Assembly (NCBI RefSeq): GCF_024189295.1
Contig: NZ_JAIZEN010000007.1
Span: forward strand, 124,001 to 188,000
DNA from: Halobacillus sp. A1
Lineage (GTDB): Bacteria; Bacillota; Bacilli; Bacillales; Halobacillaceae
Reading direction: 5' to 3'
DNA: 64,000 nucleotides
Shown here piece by piece: positions 1 to 7,990 of this stretch (position 1 is its first letter; the number at the start of each line of letters is the position of its first letter). A program made the translations under genes and the position numbers. The notes beneath the pieces are model-generated. The model made no database searches, was not told where the DNA came from, and was given only the letters and a program-made list of their open reading frames with translations.

Positions 1-538
1 AGTTGAAATAACTATGATTGGTTAAGGTGATAGGTGTATCCTGATCGCTGATCGCTTGATAATCAACTATAAACTGATTCTGATTGTTTAATTGGTACGT
101 AACTTTTATAGAAACGCTGCCTGGATAGCCGCCCTCTAAATGAGGACTTTCACAAGTAAATACTACCCCTACATCTGTTGATGATTGGAAAGGGGAAGCT
201 TCCCAAATTTTCTTATTGAAGCCTTGTTTTCCACCATGGAGAGAGTTATCGCCATCGTTTGCATCTAGATTGTATTCTTTACCATTCAGTGAAAAAGACG
301 CACCTTCAACTCGGCCCGCGACTCTGCCGATCAAAGCTCCAAAATAGTTTGGATCGTTTATGTAACTGTCATAATCTTTGTAGGAAAGAACAACATTCTC
401 AATTGTACCTTTCTGATCTGGAACGTTGATTTCAGTAATGATGCCGCCATAATCCAAGACAGAGATGGTTATACCTTTATTGTTTGAGAAAGTGAACTTC
501 TTCCAGCCGTTTGAGAGTAACTTTTCTTTGATTTCCAT
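1..538 (-). CDS. galM: Aldose 1-epimerase (mutarotase), 3' end cut by window edge
   Basis: The first 179 codons are visible; the gene continues past the left edge. The translation begins MEIKEKLLSNGWKKFTFSNN and has galactose-mutarotase landmarks: an N-R pair in ALIGRVAGRVEG, the first conserved His in SLHGGKQGF and the second in LTNHSYFN. The family interconverts alpha and beta anomers of aldoses in the cytoplasm. The ATG at 536-538 (complement) is supported by GGAGG at 548-552, 9 bases upstream. Upstream on the same strand are a TATACT-like -10 (746-751) and a perfect 14-bp palindrome (775-788), so a sugar-responsive LacI-type regulator may control it. Which sugar pathway it serves is not visible here. 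Confidence 0.85.
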   Translation of the reverse strand, partial: MEIKEKLLSNGWKKFTFSNNKGITISVLDYGGIITEINVPDQKGTIENVVLSYKDYDSYINDPNYFGALIGRVAGRVEGASFSLNGKEYNLDANDGDNSLHGGKQGFNKKIWEASPFQSSTDVGVVFTCESPHLEGGYPGSVSIKVTYQLNNQNQFIVDYQAISDQDTPITLTNHSYFN

Positions 539-774
539 ATTTGTATTCCTCCAGGGTGAATAGATTCAACTATGGTTGTGGGGTGTAAATTAAGTTCTTG
601 TGCTTCGTACTTATATTCCTTATGACTCTAATAAAAGAGTGGTCGTATAAGTGAAAAACTATGACAGTTGGGTAAGAAAATTTTTTAGTGTTTATGTGTC
701 AATTTTTCACTATATAACCCTTGAATAAGAATATGACTTACTATAAGTATAACAAATTGTTGATTGGAGAAGGG

Positions 775-788
775 AGTAAACGTTTACT
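775..788. promoter_or_regulatory. Perfect 14-bp palindrome AGTAAACGTTTACT, LacI-family-like operator
   Basis: The sequence is perfectly self-complementary with a central CG, the shape of LacI/GalR-family operators and cre-like sites. It lies in the 380-base gap between the epimerase (leftward) and guaD (also leftward), just upstream of a possible leftward -10 TATACT at 746-751. It does not fit the CcpA cre consensus at its outer positions. The cognate regulator is not identified. Confidence 0.45.
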
Positions 789-843
789 AATTTCAAATTT
801 AGAGGGGCAGCCACCGTGATAACATGACTTTTTTAAGTAAGCA

Positions 844-869
844 AAAACCCAGTCAAATGACTGGGTTTT
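844..869 (-). terminator. Intrinsic terminator after guaD
   Basis: A 12-bp perfect stem, AAAACCCAGTCA pairing with TGACTGGGTTTT, closes a 2-base loop 50 bases downstream of the guanine deaminase stop. A T-rich tail follows in the leftward direction; the A/T-rich arms make it potentially bidirectional. Confidence 0.75.
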
Positions 870-918
870 CGTGCGTTGCGAAATTATTCAACCACAAAAG
901 CGAACGATTCGTTCACTG

Positions 919-1389
919 TTAGTATTCCACTTTTTCCTCTTGACTTGCCCACGTTTCAAAAGGTAGGTTTTTATCGGGCAGATCCAATGCATAAAATGGT
1001 ATGGTTCGTTCTCTATGAGACTTATTGATTTCTTCATAAATAAATTGATCGTCGAAACCACCTGCAGCTGCGAGCTTTTGGTCTGCAGCATAGTACACTT
1101 CCTCCAAGCGTGCCCAGTAAATAGCACCTAAGCACATTGGACACGGCTCACAGCTTGTATATAGTACACAATCGGTCAACTGAAATGTATCGAGATTTTG
1201 GCAGGCTTTTCGGATGGCCTGAACTTCAGCGTGAGCAGTTGGGTCGTTAGAAGATGTGACCTTATTTTGTCCGACTCCTACAATGTTTCCATATTGATCG
1301 ACTACGATCGCCCCAAATGGGCCGCCTTCTGTTTGAATGTTTTCTACAGCTAATTGGATTGATTGTTGTAAATATTTTTTATGTTCCAT
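919..1389 (-). CDS. guaD: Guanine deaminase
   Basis: A 156-residue cytidine-deaminase-fold enzyme converting guanine to xanthine and ammonia in purine salvage or nitrogen scavenging. Zinc ligands and catalytic Glu are visible in the HAEVQAIR motif (His and Glu) and in PCPMCLGAIYWAR (two Cys). The C-terminal segment GGFDDQFIYEEI and ERTIPFY is typical of Bacillus GuaD rather than TadA. Two ATGs compete: the outer one abuts the GGAGG at 1396-1400, while the inner ATG at 1387-1389 has a 6-base spacer, and 156 residues matches the usual GuaD length, so the inner start was chosen. Monocistronic with its own terminator. A second purine deaminase (adenine) lies at 47-49 kb. Confidence 0.93.
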   Translation of the reverse strand: MEHKKYLQQSIQLAVENIQTEGGPFGAIVVDQYGNIVGVGQNKVTSSNDPTAHAEVQAIRKACQNLDTFQLTDCVLYTSCEPCPMCLGAIYWARLEEVYYAADQKLAAAGGFDDQFIYEEINKSHRERTIPFYALDLPDKNLPFETWASQEEKVEY

Positions 1390-1667
1390 AATCATCCTCC
1401 TGAATATTCAGAATAATCATTTTTATTATGAGATTCAATGAAGTTGTCAGATTATGTGACACAATAATTTATATATATTGGAAAGATGGTGGTTAGAGGA
1501 GCCATCTTCACCAACTTTACATTAAAGGTTTACTGGACGGTATTAAACAACGCAGCTTAAAGGTATAGAAAATCACTTGTAATCAAACATGTGACCGAAC
1601 TCTCCTGAGAAAATTCTTCCCCACACTATACACAGCCTTCAATATTTAATCCCACCCCATCTGGGCC

Positions 1668-1862
1668 GCGATGATAGTAGCATATGGCTGTGGCTGGTTT
1701 GACTCTCTTGAAGGTTGTGCAGAAGCATTCATTAAGATAGATCGAACATTTGAACCTGAAGAAGATAAGGTTGAAGAATACATCCGATTGTTTAAGATTT
1801 ACCAACAGGTGTATACACAAACTAGTACTCTAAATGAACAACTGGCTCATTTTCGAAAATAA
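1668..1862 (+). pseudogene. C-terminal remnant of an FGGY-family sugar kinase (xylulokinase-like)
   Basis: The 63 codons from 1671 read like the tail of a xylulokinase-type FGGY kinase: the stretch AYGCGWFDSLEGCAEAFIKI is the usual last-domain pattern, followed by an FEP segment and a Y-x-x-Y-type tail. A complete kinase is about 500 residues; the frame hits a stop at 1647-1649 and no ribosome site precedes 1671. I infer a deletion remnant. The adjoining reductase may be a relic partner of the lost locus. Confidence 0.6.
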
Positions 1863-1869
1863 TTGTGGA

Positions 1870-1896
1870 GGGGCTGCCTGATCAAAAGGCAGCCCC
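1870..1896 (+). terminator. Stem-loop between kinase remnant and aldo/keto reductase
   Basis: GGGGCTGCCT pairs perfectly with AGGCAGCCCC around a 7-base loop, 8 bases after the remnant's stop and just before the reductase ribosome site. There is no T-run, so it could be an old kinase terminator, a processing hairpin or an attenuator. Confidence 0.45.
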
Positions 1897-1916
1897 TGGC
1901 ATTAGGAGGCTTAACA

Positions 1917-2900
1917 TTGAAATATAATCGATTAGGTAACACAGATTTAGAAATCAGTGAATTAAGTTTTGGAACGTGGGCTATTGGCGGCAGCTGGGGG
2001 AAAACAGATGATCGTGCAGCTTTGGAAGGACTCCAAACGGCAATGGATGCAGGTGTAAACTTTTTTGACACCGCAGACGTGTACGGAATGGGGCACAGTG
2101 AAGAGCTGCTGGCAAAAGCAACAAAAGGTAAGGAAGCAGAGATTAAAATTGCCACTAAATTTTGCCGGCAAGGGGATATTGATGACCCTGAAAATTATTC
2201 GATGGAACAGGTTTCAACTTATCTAGAAGACAGTTTGAAGCGGCTGAACAGGGAACAAGTGGACCTGTATCAGATTCATTGCCCGTCTTTTGAAATTATG
2301 AAGGACGGTTCAGTTTTTGAAGTGTTAGAGAAACTGAAAGAGGAAGGGAAAATCAGATATTATGGGGTTAGCGTGGAAACCATAGAAGAAGGGCTGTTCG
2401 TATTGGAAAATACGAAAGCAAGTTCACTTCAGGTTATTTTCAATATGCTTCGCCAAAAACCTTTGAAGAAATTATTTCCTTCTGCGTTGGAGAAAAAAGT
2501 TGGAATCCTTGCGCGTGTTCCTTTAGCAAGTGGTTTGTTGACAGGTAAATTTAATCAAGAGCACACTTTTGAGAAGGATGATCACCGCAACTTTAATAAA
2601 GAAGGTGAGGCTTTCAATGTAGGCGAAACCTTTGGTGGTTTAGAATTCACCAAAGGTGTTGAACTGAGCCAACAATTAAAATGGATCGCGGATGAGCGTG
2701 AAAATATGACGAGAGCCGCCCTGAAGTGGATTATACAGCAGGAAGCAGTTACAAGTGTGATTCCGGGCTTTCGCAATGTACAACAGGTGCAGGATAATTT
2801 GAATGCTTTACACGTAAATGAATTTTCGCAGAATGAGTTAAGTAAGATTGATAAATTTTACGATGAAAAGGTGCATGATCATATAAGGGGAGTCTACTAA
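1917..2900 (+). CDS. Aldo/keto reductase
   Basis: A 327-residue NAD(P)H-dependent TIM-barrel oxidoreductase. The start LKYNRLGNTDLEISELSFGT is followed by the catalytic tetrad: Asp and Tyr in FDTADVYG, Lys in IATKF and His in YQIHCP. The C-terminal part holds the cofactor-binding ALKWIIQQEAVTSVIPG segment. I chose the TTG at 1917 because AGGAGG at 1904-1909 sits 7 bases upstream; a longer reading from 1863 would translate through the 1870-1896 hairpin. It resembles B. subtilis YhdN/IolS-type general stress or inositol-linked reductases, but the substrate cannot be told. A strong terminator follows. Confidence 0.85.
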   Translation: MKYNRLGNTDLEISELSFGTWAIGGSWGKTDDRAALEGLQTAMDAGVNFFDTADVYGMGHSEELLAKATKGKEAEIKIATKFCRQGDIDDPENYSMEQVSTYLEDSLKRLNREQVDLYQIHCPSFEIMKDGSVFEVLEKLKEEGKIRYYGVSVETIEEGLFVLENTKASSLQVIFNMLRQKPLKKLFPSALEKKVGILARVPLASGLLTGKFNQEHTFEKDDHRNFNKEGEAFNVGETFGGLEFTKGVELSQQLKWIADERENMTRAALKWIIQQEAVTSVIPGFRNVQQVQDNLNALHVNEFSQNELSKIDKFYDEKVHDHIRGVY

Positions 2901-2918
2901 TATGCAGCGACCTTTAGG

Positions 2919-2944
2919 GACAGGAACTTTTCCTGTCTTTTTTT
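2919..2944 (+). terminator. Intrinsic terminator after aldo/keto reductase
   Basis: GACAGGAA pairs with TTCCTGTC around a 3-base loop, followed by a run of seven T. Confidence 0.85.
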
Positions 2945-3105
2945 GTGGAGGTTATTCCTGCATTTCAGCTTTGAATGCCTTCATAATTATAATTAGACCA
3001 CAAAAAACTTTAGAATTTCTCCATTACACCTAAAAACTCAACCACATAGCTCCAGAACTCCTCCATAGCAGCAGCTAATTCACCCCCGACTGCTTGTAGT
3101 TCTAG

Positions 3106-4032
3106 TCAGATGAAGATGCCAAGCAAAACGGCATTTAGCATTGCTAGAATTAAAATGATTTTCTCATAAGTCGAAACCTGCTCAGGGTCCTCTACTTTCA
3201 TTTTAATGATCAGGTAGACAGCTGCGGTAACGAAAGCAAGAAGACCGAAACCAGCCAATAACCGGTCAAAGCCGAGCCAGATGACACATACCCCTGTTAA
3301 ACCGAAGTACAGAAGGGATGGAAGACGGCTGAAGCCGATGCCGAATTTTTCAACTGACCACACAACACTTGTTTGTTTTACAGGAATGGCCTTTTTGTCA
3401 GCTTCAAGATCAGGAATATGGTGGACCATAACCCAGGCTATGCAGAATAAAGCATTGATGACAGCGTTTTGCAGTACCCATTCAGGTAGGTGATCAAGTG
3501 TCAGCCACGCACCGGCTAATCCGAGGAAAAGTACGGAAGGAAAAGTGGATAACCATTCTCCGAGAAAAGGGCGGTAGCTTAGCTGCAACGGTGGAAGAGA
3601 ATAAGAAATCGCTCCCCATAGGCCGATTGATAATAAAATCGCAAGCTTGTAAAAACTGAGTGCTGTAAAAGTTATTATGGTAACAAGGAGGAGGACAATT
3701 AGGAATTGTCCTATTTTCCAAAGCTTGTCTGACGTGATATATCCAGTTTGGATGACACGGCTTCCTCCAGATAGAATAGCCGGACTATGTTCATCGGTTC
3801 CTGATAGATGATCAACGTAATCATTTAATATATGAGTTAAAACTCCATGGATGATAAATGCTCCAAGTACCAATAGGAAAAATAACGGGATCATTGTCTG
3901 ATTTGGAATTGAAAAATATAAGTATAAGGGAAGAACGGTTGAGACAATGGTAGCAACGCTAGAAGAAATGACGGCAATGGAACGCAGCAGAAGCCAGCTT
4001 CCTTTTAACGCAGATATGGCATCGTTGATCAA
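3106..4032 (-). CDS. UbiA-family prenyltransferase (MenA-like), membrane
   Basis: A 308-residue integral membrane protein with about eight or nine hydrophobic segments. The UbiA signature is intact: the first Asp-rich motif NDYVDHLSGTDEHSP and the second DLEADKKA, which bind Mg and the polyprenyl diphosphate. Known relatives attach prenyl chains to aromatic acceptors (menaquinone, ubiquinone or heme O synthesis). The TTG at 4030-4032 has GGAGGT (4039-4044) at a 6-base spacer and gives the usual family length; a longer reading to 4143 adds a charged extension with a poorly placed ribosome site. It is single and away from other men genes, so the acceptor is open. Divergent from the haloperoxidase-like gene. 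Confidence 0.75.
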   Translation of the reverse strand: MINDAISALKGSWLLLRSIAVISSSVATIVSTVLPLYLYFSIPNQTMIPLFFLLVLGAFIIHGVLTHILNDYVDHLSGTDEHSPAILSGGSRVIQTGYITSDKLWKIGQFLIVLLLVTIITFTALSFYKLAILLSIGLWGAISYSLPPLQLSYRPFLGEWLSTFPSVLFLGLAGAWLTLDHLPEWVLQNAVINALFCIAWVMVHHIPDLEADKKAIPVKQTSVVWSVEKFGIGFSRLPSLLYFGLTGVCVIWLGFDRLLAGFGLLAFVTAAVYLIIKMKVEDPEQVSTYEKIILILAMLNAVLLGIFI

Positions 4033-4176
4033 TAGGGCACCTCCAAAAAGTAGTATATCTCTAAGATAACAGCTTAGGTCGATTACATTCAATTGACTGA
4101 AGAAAATATTGAAATAGTCCATACATCTCCGCTTTCCATTCATATTATGGGATAAGGTAATTAGGAGATGATGGAA

Positions 4177-5067
4177 ATGGATATCAATTATTTACGGTGG
4201 TCGAAGGTCGCCTATGCAGGAGAGCGTCATCCCCCGACTGATGCTGTAACGCCTGATGCGGGTTCATGGCCACTAATGTTTTTAAAAAGAGACAAACAGG
4301 GGAATTTTCTTGATCCATATGGGAGAAAAATGCGTCTGCCTATCGCTCATCCAAATAACGTGGATTTTGAAAAAGAGTTGTATGAAGTACAGCACACCCT
4401 CGGGAATTTAACGACTGAACAGAAAAATATTGCCGTTTATTATGGTACTGGAGTTCCGACAAAACAGTGGACCCCTGTAATCGATCGCCTCATAGATACT
4501 TATAATGTCGCCCCGACTGCTGCTGCAAGGATTTTAGCTGTAGTGCAGGCAGCTGTCAATGACACGATGATCATTGTGTGGGATTTGAAATACAAGTGGG
4601 ACGTAGCAAGGCCGAATCAATATGATCAAAAAATGAAAACTCTGCTTTGTACTCCGCGCTTTCCAACTTATCCTTCCGGTCATGCCACAATGTCAGGATG
4701 TGCGGAGGTTGTGCTCAGCTACTTTTTTCCTAAAGAAAGAAAAAAACTGAATAGGATTGCAGAAGATGATGCGGTAAGCCGTTTGTATGGAGGGGTACAT
4801 TTCCCTTCAGATAATGAAGAAGGGTTAAGACTGGGCAGGTATATTGGCGAGGTCATTGTAAACCATCTGAAAGGGCAGCGCCGAGCAGCTATTTCTGTGG
4901 ATCAACCGATTGATGATTATAGAAATGCAAAACTTAATTCAGACAACTACCGTCAATTCATTCCTTTTGATTTTCCAGTAGACTGCTCGTCACTGGTGGG
5001 AGATTTTGACGATTTCGGAGTTGGAAGGGAAGAAAAAGGTATCCCTAAGCCTAGGTTATTTTTGTAA
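4177..5067 (+). CDS. Vanadium-dependent haloperoxidase / PAP2-superfamily enzyme
   Basis: A 296-residue protein carrying all three parts of the vanadate/phosphate pocket in order: K-x6-RP (KYKWDVARP), PSGH (in TYPSGHATMSG) and SR-x5-H-x3-D (SRLYGGVHFPSD). This is the signature of vanadium haloperoxidases and bacterial class A acid phosphatases. There is no signal peptide and no transmembrane segment, unlike membrane PAP2 lipid phosphatases, and the length fits bacterial vanadium-haloperoxidase homologues. Start: the ATG at 4177 is 9 bases from AGGAG, whereas two earlier ATGs touch it. Whether it oxidises halide or hydrolyses phosphate cannot be decided from sequence. Confidence 0.8.
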   Translation: MDINYLRWSKVAYAGERHPPTDAVTPDAGSWPLMFLKRDKQGNFLDPYGRKMRLPIAHPNNVDFEKELYEVQHTLGNLTTEQKNIAVYYGTGVPTKQWTPVIDRLIDTYNVAPTAAARILAVVQAAVNDTMIIVWDLKYKWDVARPNQYDQKMKTLLCTPRFPTYPSGHATMSGCAEVVLSYFFPKERKKLNRIAEDDAVSRLYGGVHFPSDNEEGLRLGRYIGEVIVNHLKGQRRAAISVDQPIDDYRNAKLNSDNYRQFIPFDFPVDCSSLVGDFDDFGVGREEKGIPKPRLFL

Positions 5068-5103
5068 ATGCATTAGGTATAACGGGAACTCATTTAAAGC
5101 AAC

Positions 5104-5131
5104 AAAAAACCGGCAGAGCTGCCGGTTTTTT
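5104..5131. terminator. Bidirectional intrinsic terminator
   Basis: AAAAAACCGGCAG and CTGCCGGTTTTTT form a 13-bp perfect stem with a 2-base loop between two converging genes (ends at 5067 and 5133), serving both. Confidence 0.9.
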
Positions 5132-5132
5132 G

Positions 5133-6527
5133 TTAGGAATGTTTGACCATATTGATATAAAGCTGTTCGTACGCTTTGTTTTCCTCATCCATCCCTAATT
5201 CTTGATATAATTTAGCAAGCCAGCGGACGGGCATTGGATCGTCATCCCGAAGCTCCATTTCCCAGCTCATACACTCGATCGCTTTTTGTGGGTAATTAAA
5301 TTCATGATATAGTTCGCCAAGCCGCTGCTGTTGATTCGGGTCTTCGGCGATTTCATTCATTTCACTGATTTTATTAACTGTACCTTGAGCGGCTGTAATT
5401 TTATGAAAGGGTTCTATCCACTCATTAGTGAAGTTTAGACCTCTTTCTCGTAAAAGAGAACTAACAGTCTGATTCAGCATTTCCCCGGCTTGATCATCAT
5501 CGGAGTTAAATAGTGTGAGAAGTACCTGGCCTAACTCTTTAGGCGGAATAGACTCTGTATCCATTCCATTGTTTTTTAAAGCGCTGATCAGTGCTTTAGA
5601 CTGAGAGGGCGGAAGTGTCATCGCATGATTATCCATTAGTTTGAAGGCCTCTGTAAACTTTTCATTAGTTAAATAGCTCAGTAATAAATCTTGAACCAAT
5701 AGGTCGATATGAACATTTTTTCTATATAAGTCTTCTAGAATTTCAAGCTGAATATCTTCGGCAAAATGTTCGCTGATGAACGTATGAAGGTTCTGGTAAT
5801 CTTCCGGGCTTTGGGTGTGGATTACACGGGAAATATAGAGAGCTGTAACGTCTGCATTACGTGATTGCTTTTTATAAAGTGCGGCCAATTTTTTAAACGC
5901 TTTTTCATTGTGTTTAGCAGAGAATAATTTATTTTCAATATAAACGGGATCTTTGGAGATTAGTTTCATATCACCTTTTTGATAACGTTCATCATATTGG
6001 ATGAATTTAATATCACTTGCAAAAGCGTTCAGAAGGCTGTGATTAGGTGCGAAGTCTCTGAGTATCTGCAAAATGCGGTAGCAGGATAATAGTTTTCCAT
6101 CTCGACGTTCTTTGTAGAGAAGGGATTTTATCATCTCGGCGATTTCATCTCTATGAATAAAAGATTCAAAATAAGTCGCAATCAAAGCGGACTGCTGCAG
6201 GGTATACTGCTTTTGTAGTCTTCTGAAGAGCATGTTAAAGTTCTGTTTTTCAAAGTGGGAATAAGGAGCAATCAATGTTTCGATCAATGGGTGAGGGTAT
6301 GATAGGACGAGACCTTTCTGAAAGGCTGAATGTGTATGGGAGCGTTTCAGGATTTTTTTTGAGGAAGCATAGTCTAAAAAACGATCATCATGAAAGAAGA
6401 AATAGTAGGTGTGTTCAAGTTCGTCGGTAGCTTCAATGATCTTACTCTGTTTATAAATCGCCATGCGTTTCACCTGTAGTGAATGCGTCTGCTGCCGATC
6501 TTTTGTCAATAATATGGGATTAGACAT
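5133..6527 (-). CDS. Uncharacterised 464-residue helical-repeat protein
   Basis: I do not recognise the family. The protein is soluble, hydrophilic and largely helical, with no signal peptide or membrane segment. The C-terminal 80 residues (RLGELYHEFNYPQKAIE through LAKLYQELGMDEENKAY) have the alternating pattern of two TPR-like helical hairpins, and the middle (AALYKKQSRNADVTALYISR) is similar, so a scaffold or protein-binding role is a fair inference. The first 110 residues look like a small mixed domain beginning with TYYFFFHDDRFLDYAS. The ATG has AGGAGG 7 bases upstream. Single gene, convergent with the haloperoxidase-like gene. Confidence 0.7.
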   Translation of the reverse strand: MSNPILLTKDRQQTHSLQVKRMAIYKQSKIIEATDELEHTYYFFFHDDRFLDYASSKKILKRSHTHSAFQKGLVLSYPHPLIETLIAPYSHFEKQNFNMLFRRLQKQYTLQQSALIATYFESFIHRDEIAEMIKSLLYKERRDGKLLSCYRILQILRDFAPNHSLLNAFASDIKFIQYDERYQKGDMKLISKDPVYIENKLFSAKHNEKAFKKLAALYKKQSRNADVTALYISRVIHTQSPEDYQNLHTFISEHFAEDIQLEILEDLYRKNVHIDLLVQDLLLSYLTNEKFTEAFKLMDNHAMTLPPSQSKALISALKNNGMDTESIPPKELGQVLLTLFNSDDDQAGEMLNQTVSSLLRERGLNFTNEWIEPFHKITAAQGTVNKISEMNEIAEDPNQQQRLGELYHEFNYPQKAIECMSWEMELRDDDPMPVRWLAKLYQELGMDEENKAYEQLYINMVKHS

Positions 6528-6739
6528 ACATCGACCTCCTTTGTCGTTACTTTAACCATACCACGTAAAGGCCGATAAAGATAGCTGGGGTGGAGTAAGT
6601 CATATAAGGGATAACCTTTCAGAATGGTGCATCCAGGGCGTTTTTCATAGTAAAAATACAATTATTTACCTCTGATTCATGTTTCATTTACGTAGGTCAG
6701 CTATAGTAATGAGTGAAAATACGAAAGGAGAATAGGCAT

Positions 6740-6909
6740 ATGCGAAGATTTATTTTCATATTTTTAGTATAAAGCTTATTTCTAGGAGGGGTTCATATTC
6801 CAATTAATAGTGCATTAGCTGATGAAATCAAACGCAAAGTCCGCAGGCAAACTTTGAATATTGCTCATAAAGGTGCATCCGGTCATGACCCTCCAACAGC
6901 TAGTGTGAG
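6740..6909 (+). pseudogene. Broken glycerophosphodiester phosphodiesterase (GlpQ-like) remnant
   Basis: An ATG at 6740 with AAAGGAG upstream opens MRRFIFIFLV, a signal-peptide start, then a TAA at codon 11. Reading on in the same frame gives the rest of a signal peptide ending in SALA, then TLNIAHKGASGHDPPT, the family's N-terminal catalytic motif (usually IAHRGASGYAPENT). Homology stops after that and runs into the neighbouring gene's terminator, so the remaining 230 or so residues are gone. It is dead by a nonsense codon plus a large 3' deletion. Upstream sequence 6528-6739 holds nothing else I can name. Confidence 0.7.
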
Positions 6910-6937
6910 GTTTTTTAAAATACATAGCAGGATATTG

Positions 6938-6972
6938 AAAAGGCTGGGAAATGTGAAACTCCCCAGCCTTTT
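6938..6972 (-). terminator. Terminator of the GAF-STAS gene
   Basis: AAAAGGCTGGG pairs with CCCAGCCTTTT (11 bp, 13-base loop); the stop codon of the leftward gene overlaps its edge. Confidence 0.75.
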
Positions 6973-7825
6973 ACTTTTCTACGAGATGAAAACCTATATA
7001 TTCAAGTGCGGATTCAAGGTTTGCTACGGTTTTCGTTTTTAAGGAGAGTAGCTGGATGTTGTTAACCTCGTGCTTTGCAATCTCTGGTGAAATCCCTGTA
7101 ATGATGGCTTCGATGCCCATAAGCTGCAGAGATTGGACAATATCAACCAGTACACAAGGGAATTTACCATCTAAAATGACAAGGCCTGATAGATCAATCA
7201 CAAAGTGATCGATTTCATTTTCTGAGCCGTATTTAAGGACTTTCTCCATAATTTTGTCTGCACGATAATTATCGATGATACCTTGAATTGTAAGTATAGA
7301 AACTCCTTTGGTGATCGGGATGATTGGAACATTCAGTAATGACATATTATATTTAGTTTCATCCAATTCAATCAAGTGGGATAATACTTCAGCCATCGAC
7401 TTCAAGTAATCTATATCTTTCTTTTTAAACTCTTTCTCCTGCTTATCCATGACACACAATGTTCCGAAAACTTCTCCGTTCAAATCCTTCAATGCAACTC
7501 CAAGGAAACCCTTCACCTCTAACTGGCTGGTAACTTCAAGTTCTCGGGTTATTTCATCTTTGATTAAGTTAGGTGTCGTCATAGCCTCATTGTCATTTGA
7601 AATAATCATTCGGCAATAAGTACCGCTGTACTCCACTGAGTATCCTTCAGGAATAATCTCTTCCTTGGCGTTAAACGAGCTAAGAACCGTCATCGCATGA
7701 TCGCCTCTTTTTGTAACATAAGCAGTGTTGACATCGAGCTGCTTACTGATTACTTCAAACATTTTTCTAGAGGCTTTTCTTAAGGAACGGAATTCTGATG
7801 CAGCTAAATTATACTCATCGGACAT
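6971..7825 (-). CDS. GAF-STAS protein, RsbR-like anti-anti-sigma/stressosome type
   Basis: A 284-residue cytoplasmic protein. Residues about 15-165 form a GAF sensor domain (SVEYSGTYCRMIISNDN, then GVALKDLNGEVFGTLCVMDK), and about 170-284 form a STAS domain (VSILTIQGIIDNYRADKIME, then HFVIDLSGLVILDG). The Ser in DLSGL sits where RsbR/RsbS/SpoIIAA proteins carry their phosphorylated Ser/Thr. STAS-sensor proteins of this kind feed the SigmaB partner switch, so it may sense a small molecule or redox state for general stress. Start: the ATG with AGGAGG at a 7-base spacer is preferred over a further upstream ATG that lies 5' of the ribosome site. No rsb genes are adjacent. Confidence 0.8.
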   Translation of the reverse strand: MSDEYNLAASEFRSLRKASRKMFEVISKQLDVNTAYVTKRGDHAMTVLSSFNAKEEIIPEGYSVEYSGTYCRMIISNDNEAMTTPNLIKDEITRELEVTSQLEVKGFLGVALKDLNGEVFGTLCVMDKQEKEFKKKDIDYLKSMAEVLSHLIELDETKYNMSLLNVPIIPITKGVSILTIQGIIDNYRADKIMEKVLKYGSENEIDHFVIDLSGLVILDGKFPCVLVDIVQSLQLMGIEAIITGISPEIAKHEVNNIQLLSLKTKTVANLESALEYIGFHLVEK

Positions 7826-7958
7826 TTTCAATCCTCCTGCCATTAGGGTAAACCACGAGTCTTATTTTACCACACCCACCGAATATTTTGGTTGTGAGAT
7901 GTTTCAAATAAGAGTTATTCAGGCTGTAGCTATCACAAGGAATTTAGAGCAAAATGAC

Positions 7959-7989
7959 AAAAAACGCGGGGTTCCTTCCCCACGTTTTT
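7959..7989 (-). terminator. Terminator of the M14-like peptidase gene
   Basis: AAAAACGCGGGG and CCCCACGTTTTT pair with one C-A mismatch and a 6-base loop, directly after the leftward stop codon. Confidence 0.8.
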
Positions 7990-7990
7990 C

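Noticed and set aside
3013-3108. In-frame continuation of about 31 codons after the prenyltransferase stop (LELQAVGGELAAAMEEFWSY)
   Set aside because: An open stretch of this length after a stop is expected by chance about one time in four; no signal for readthrough.
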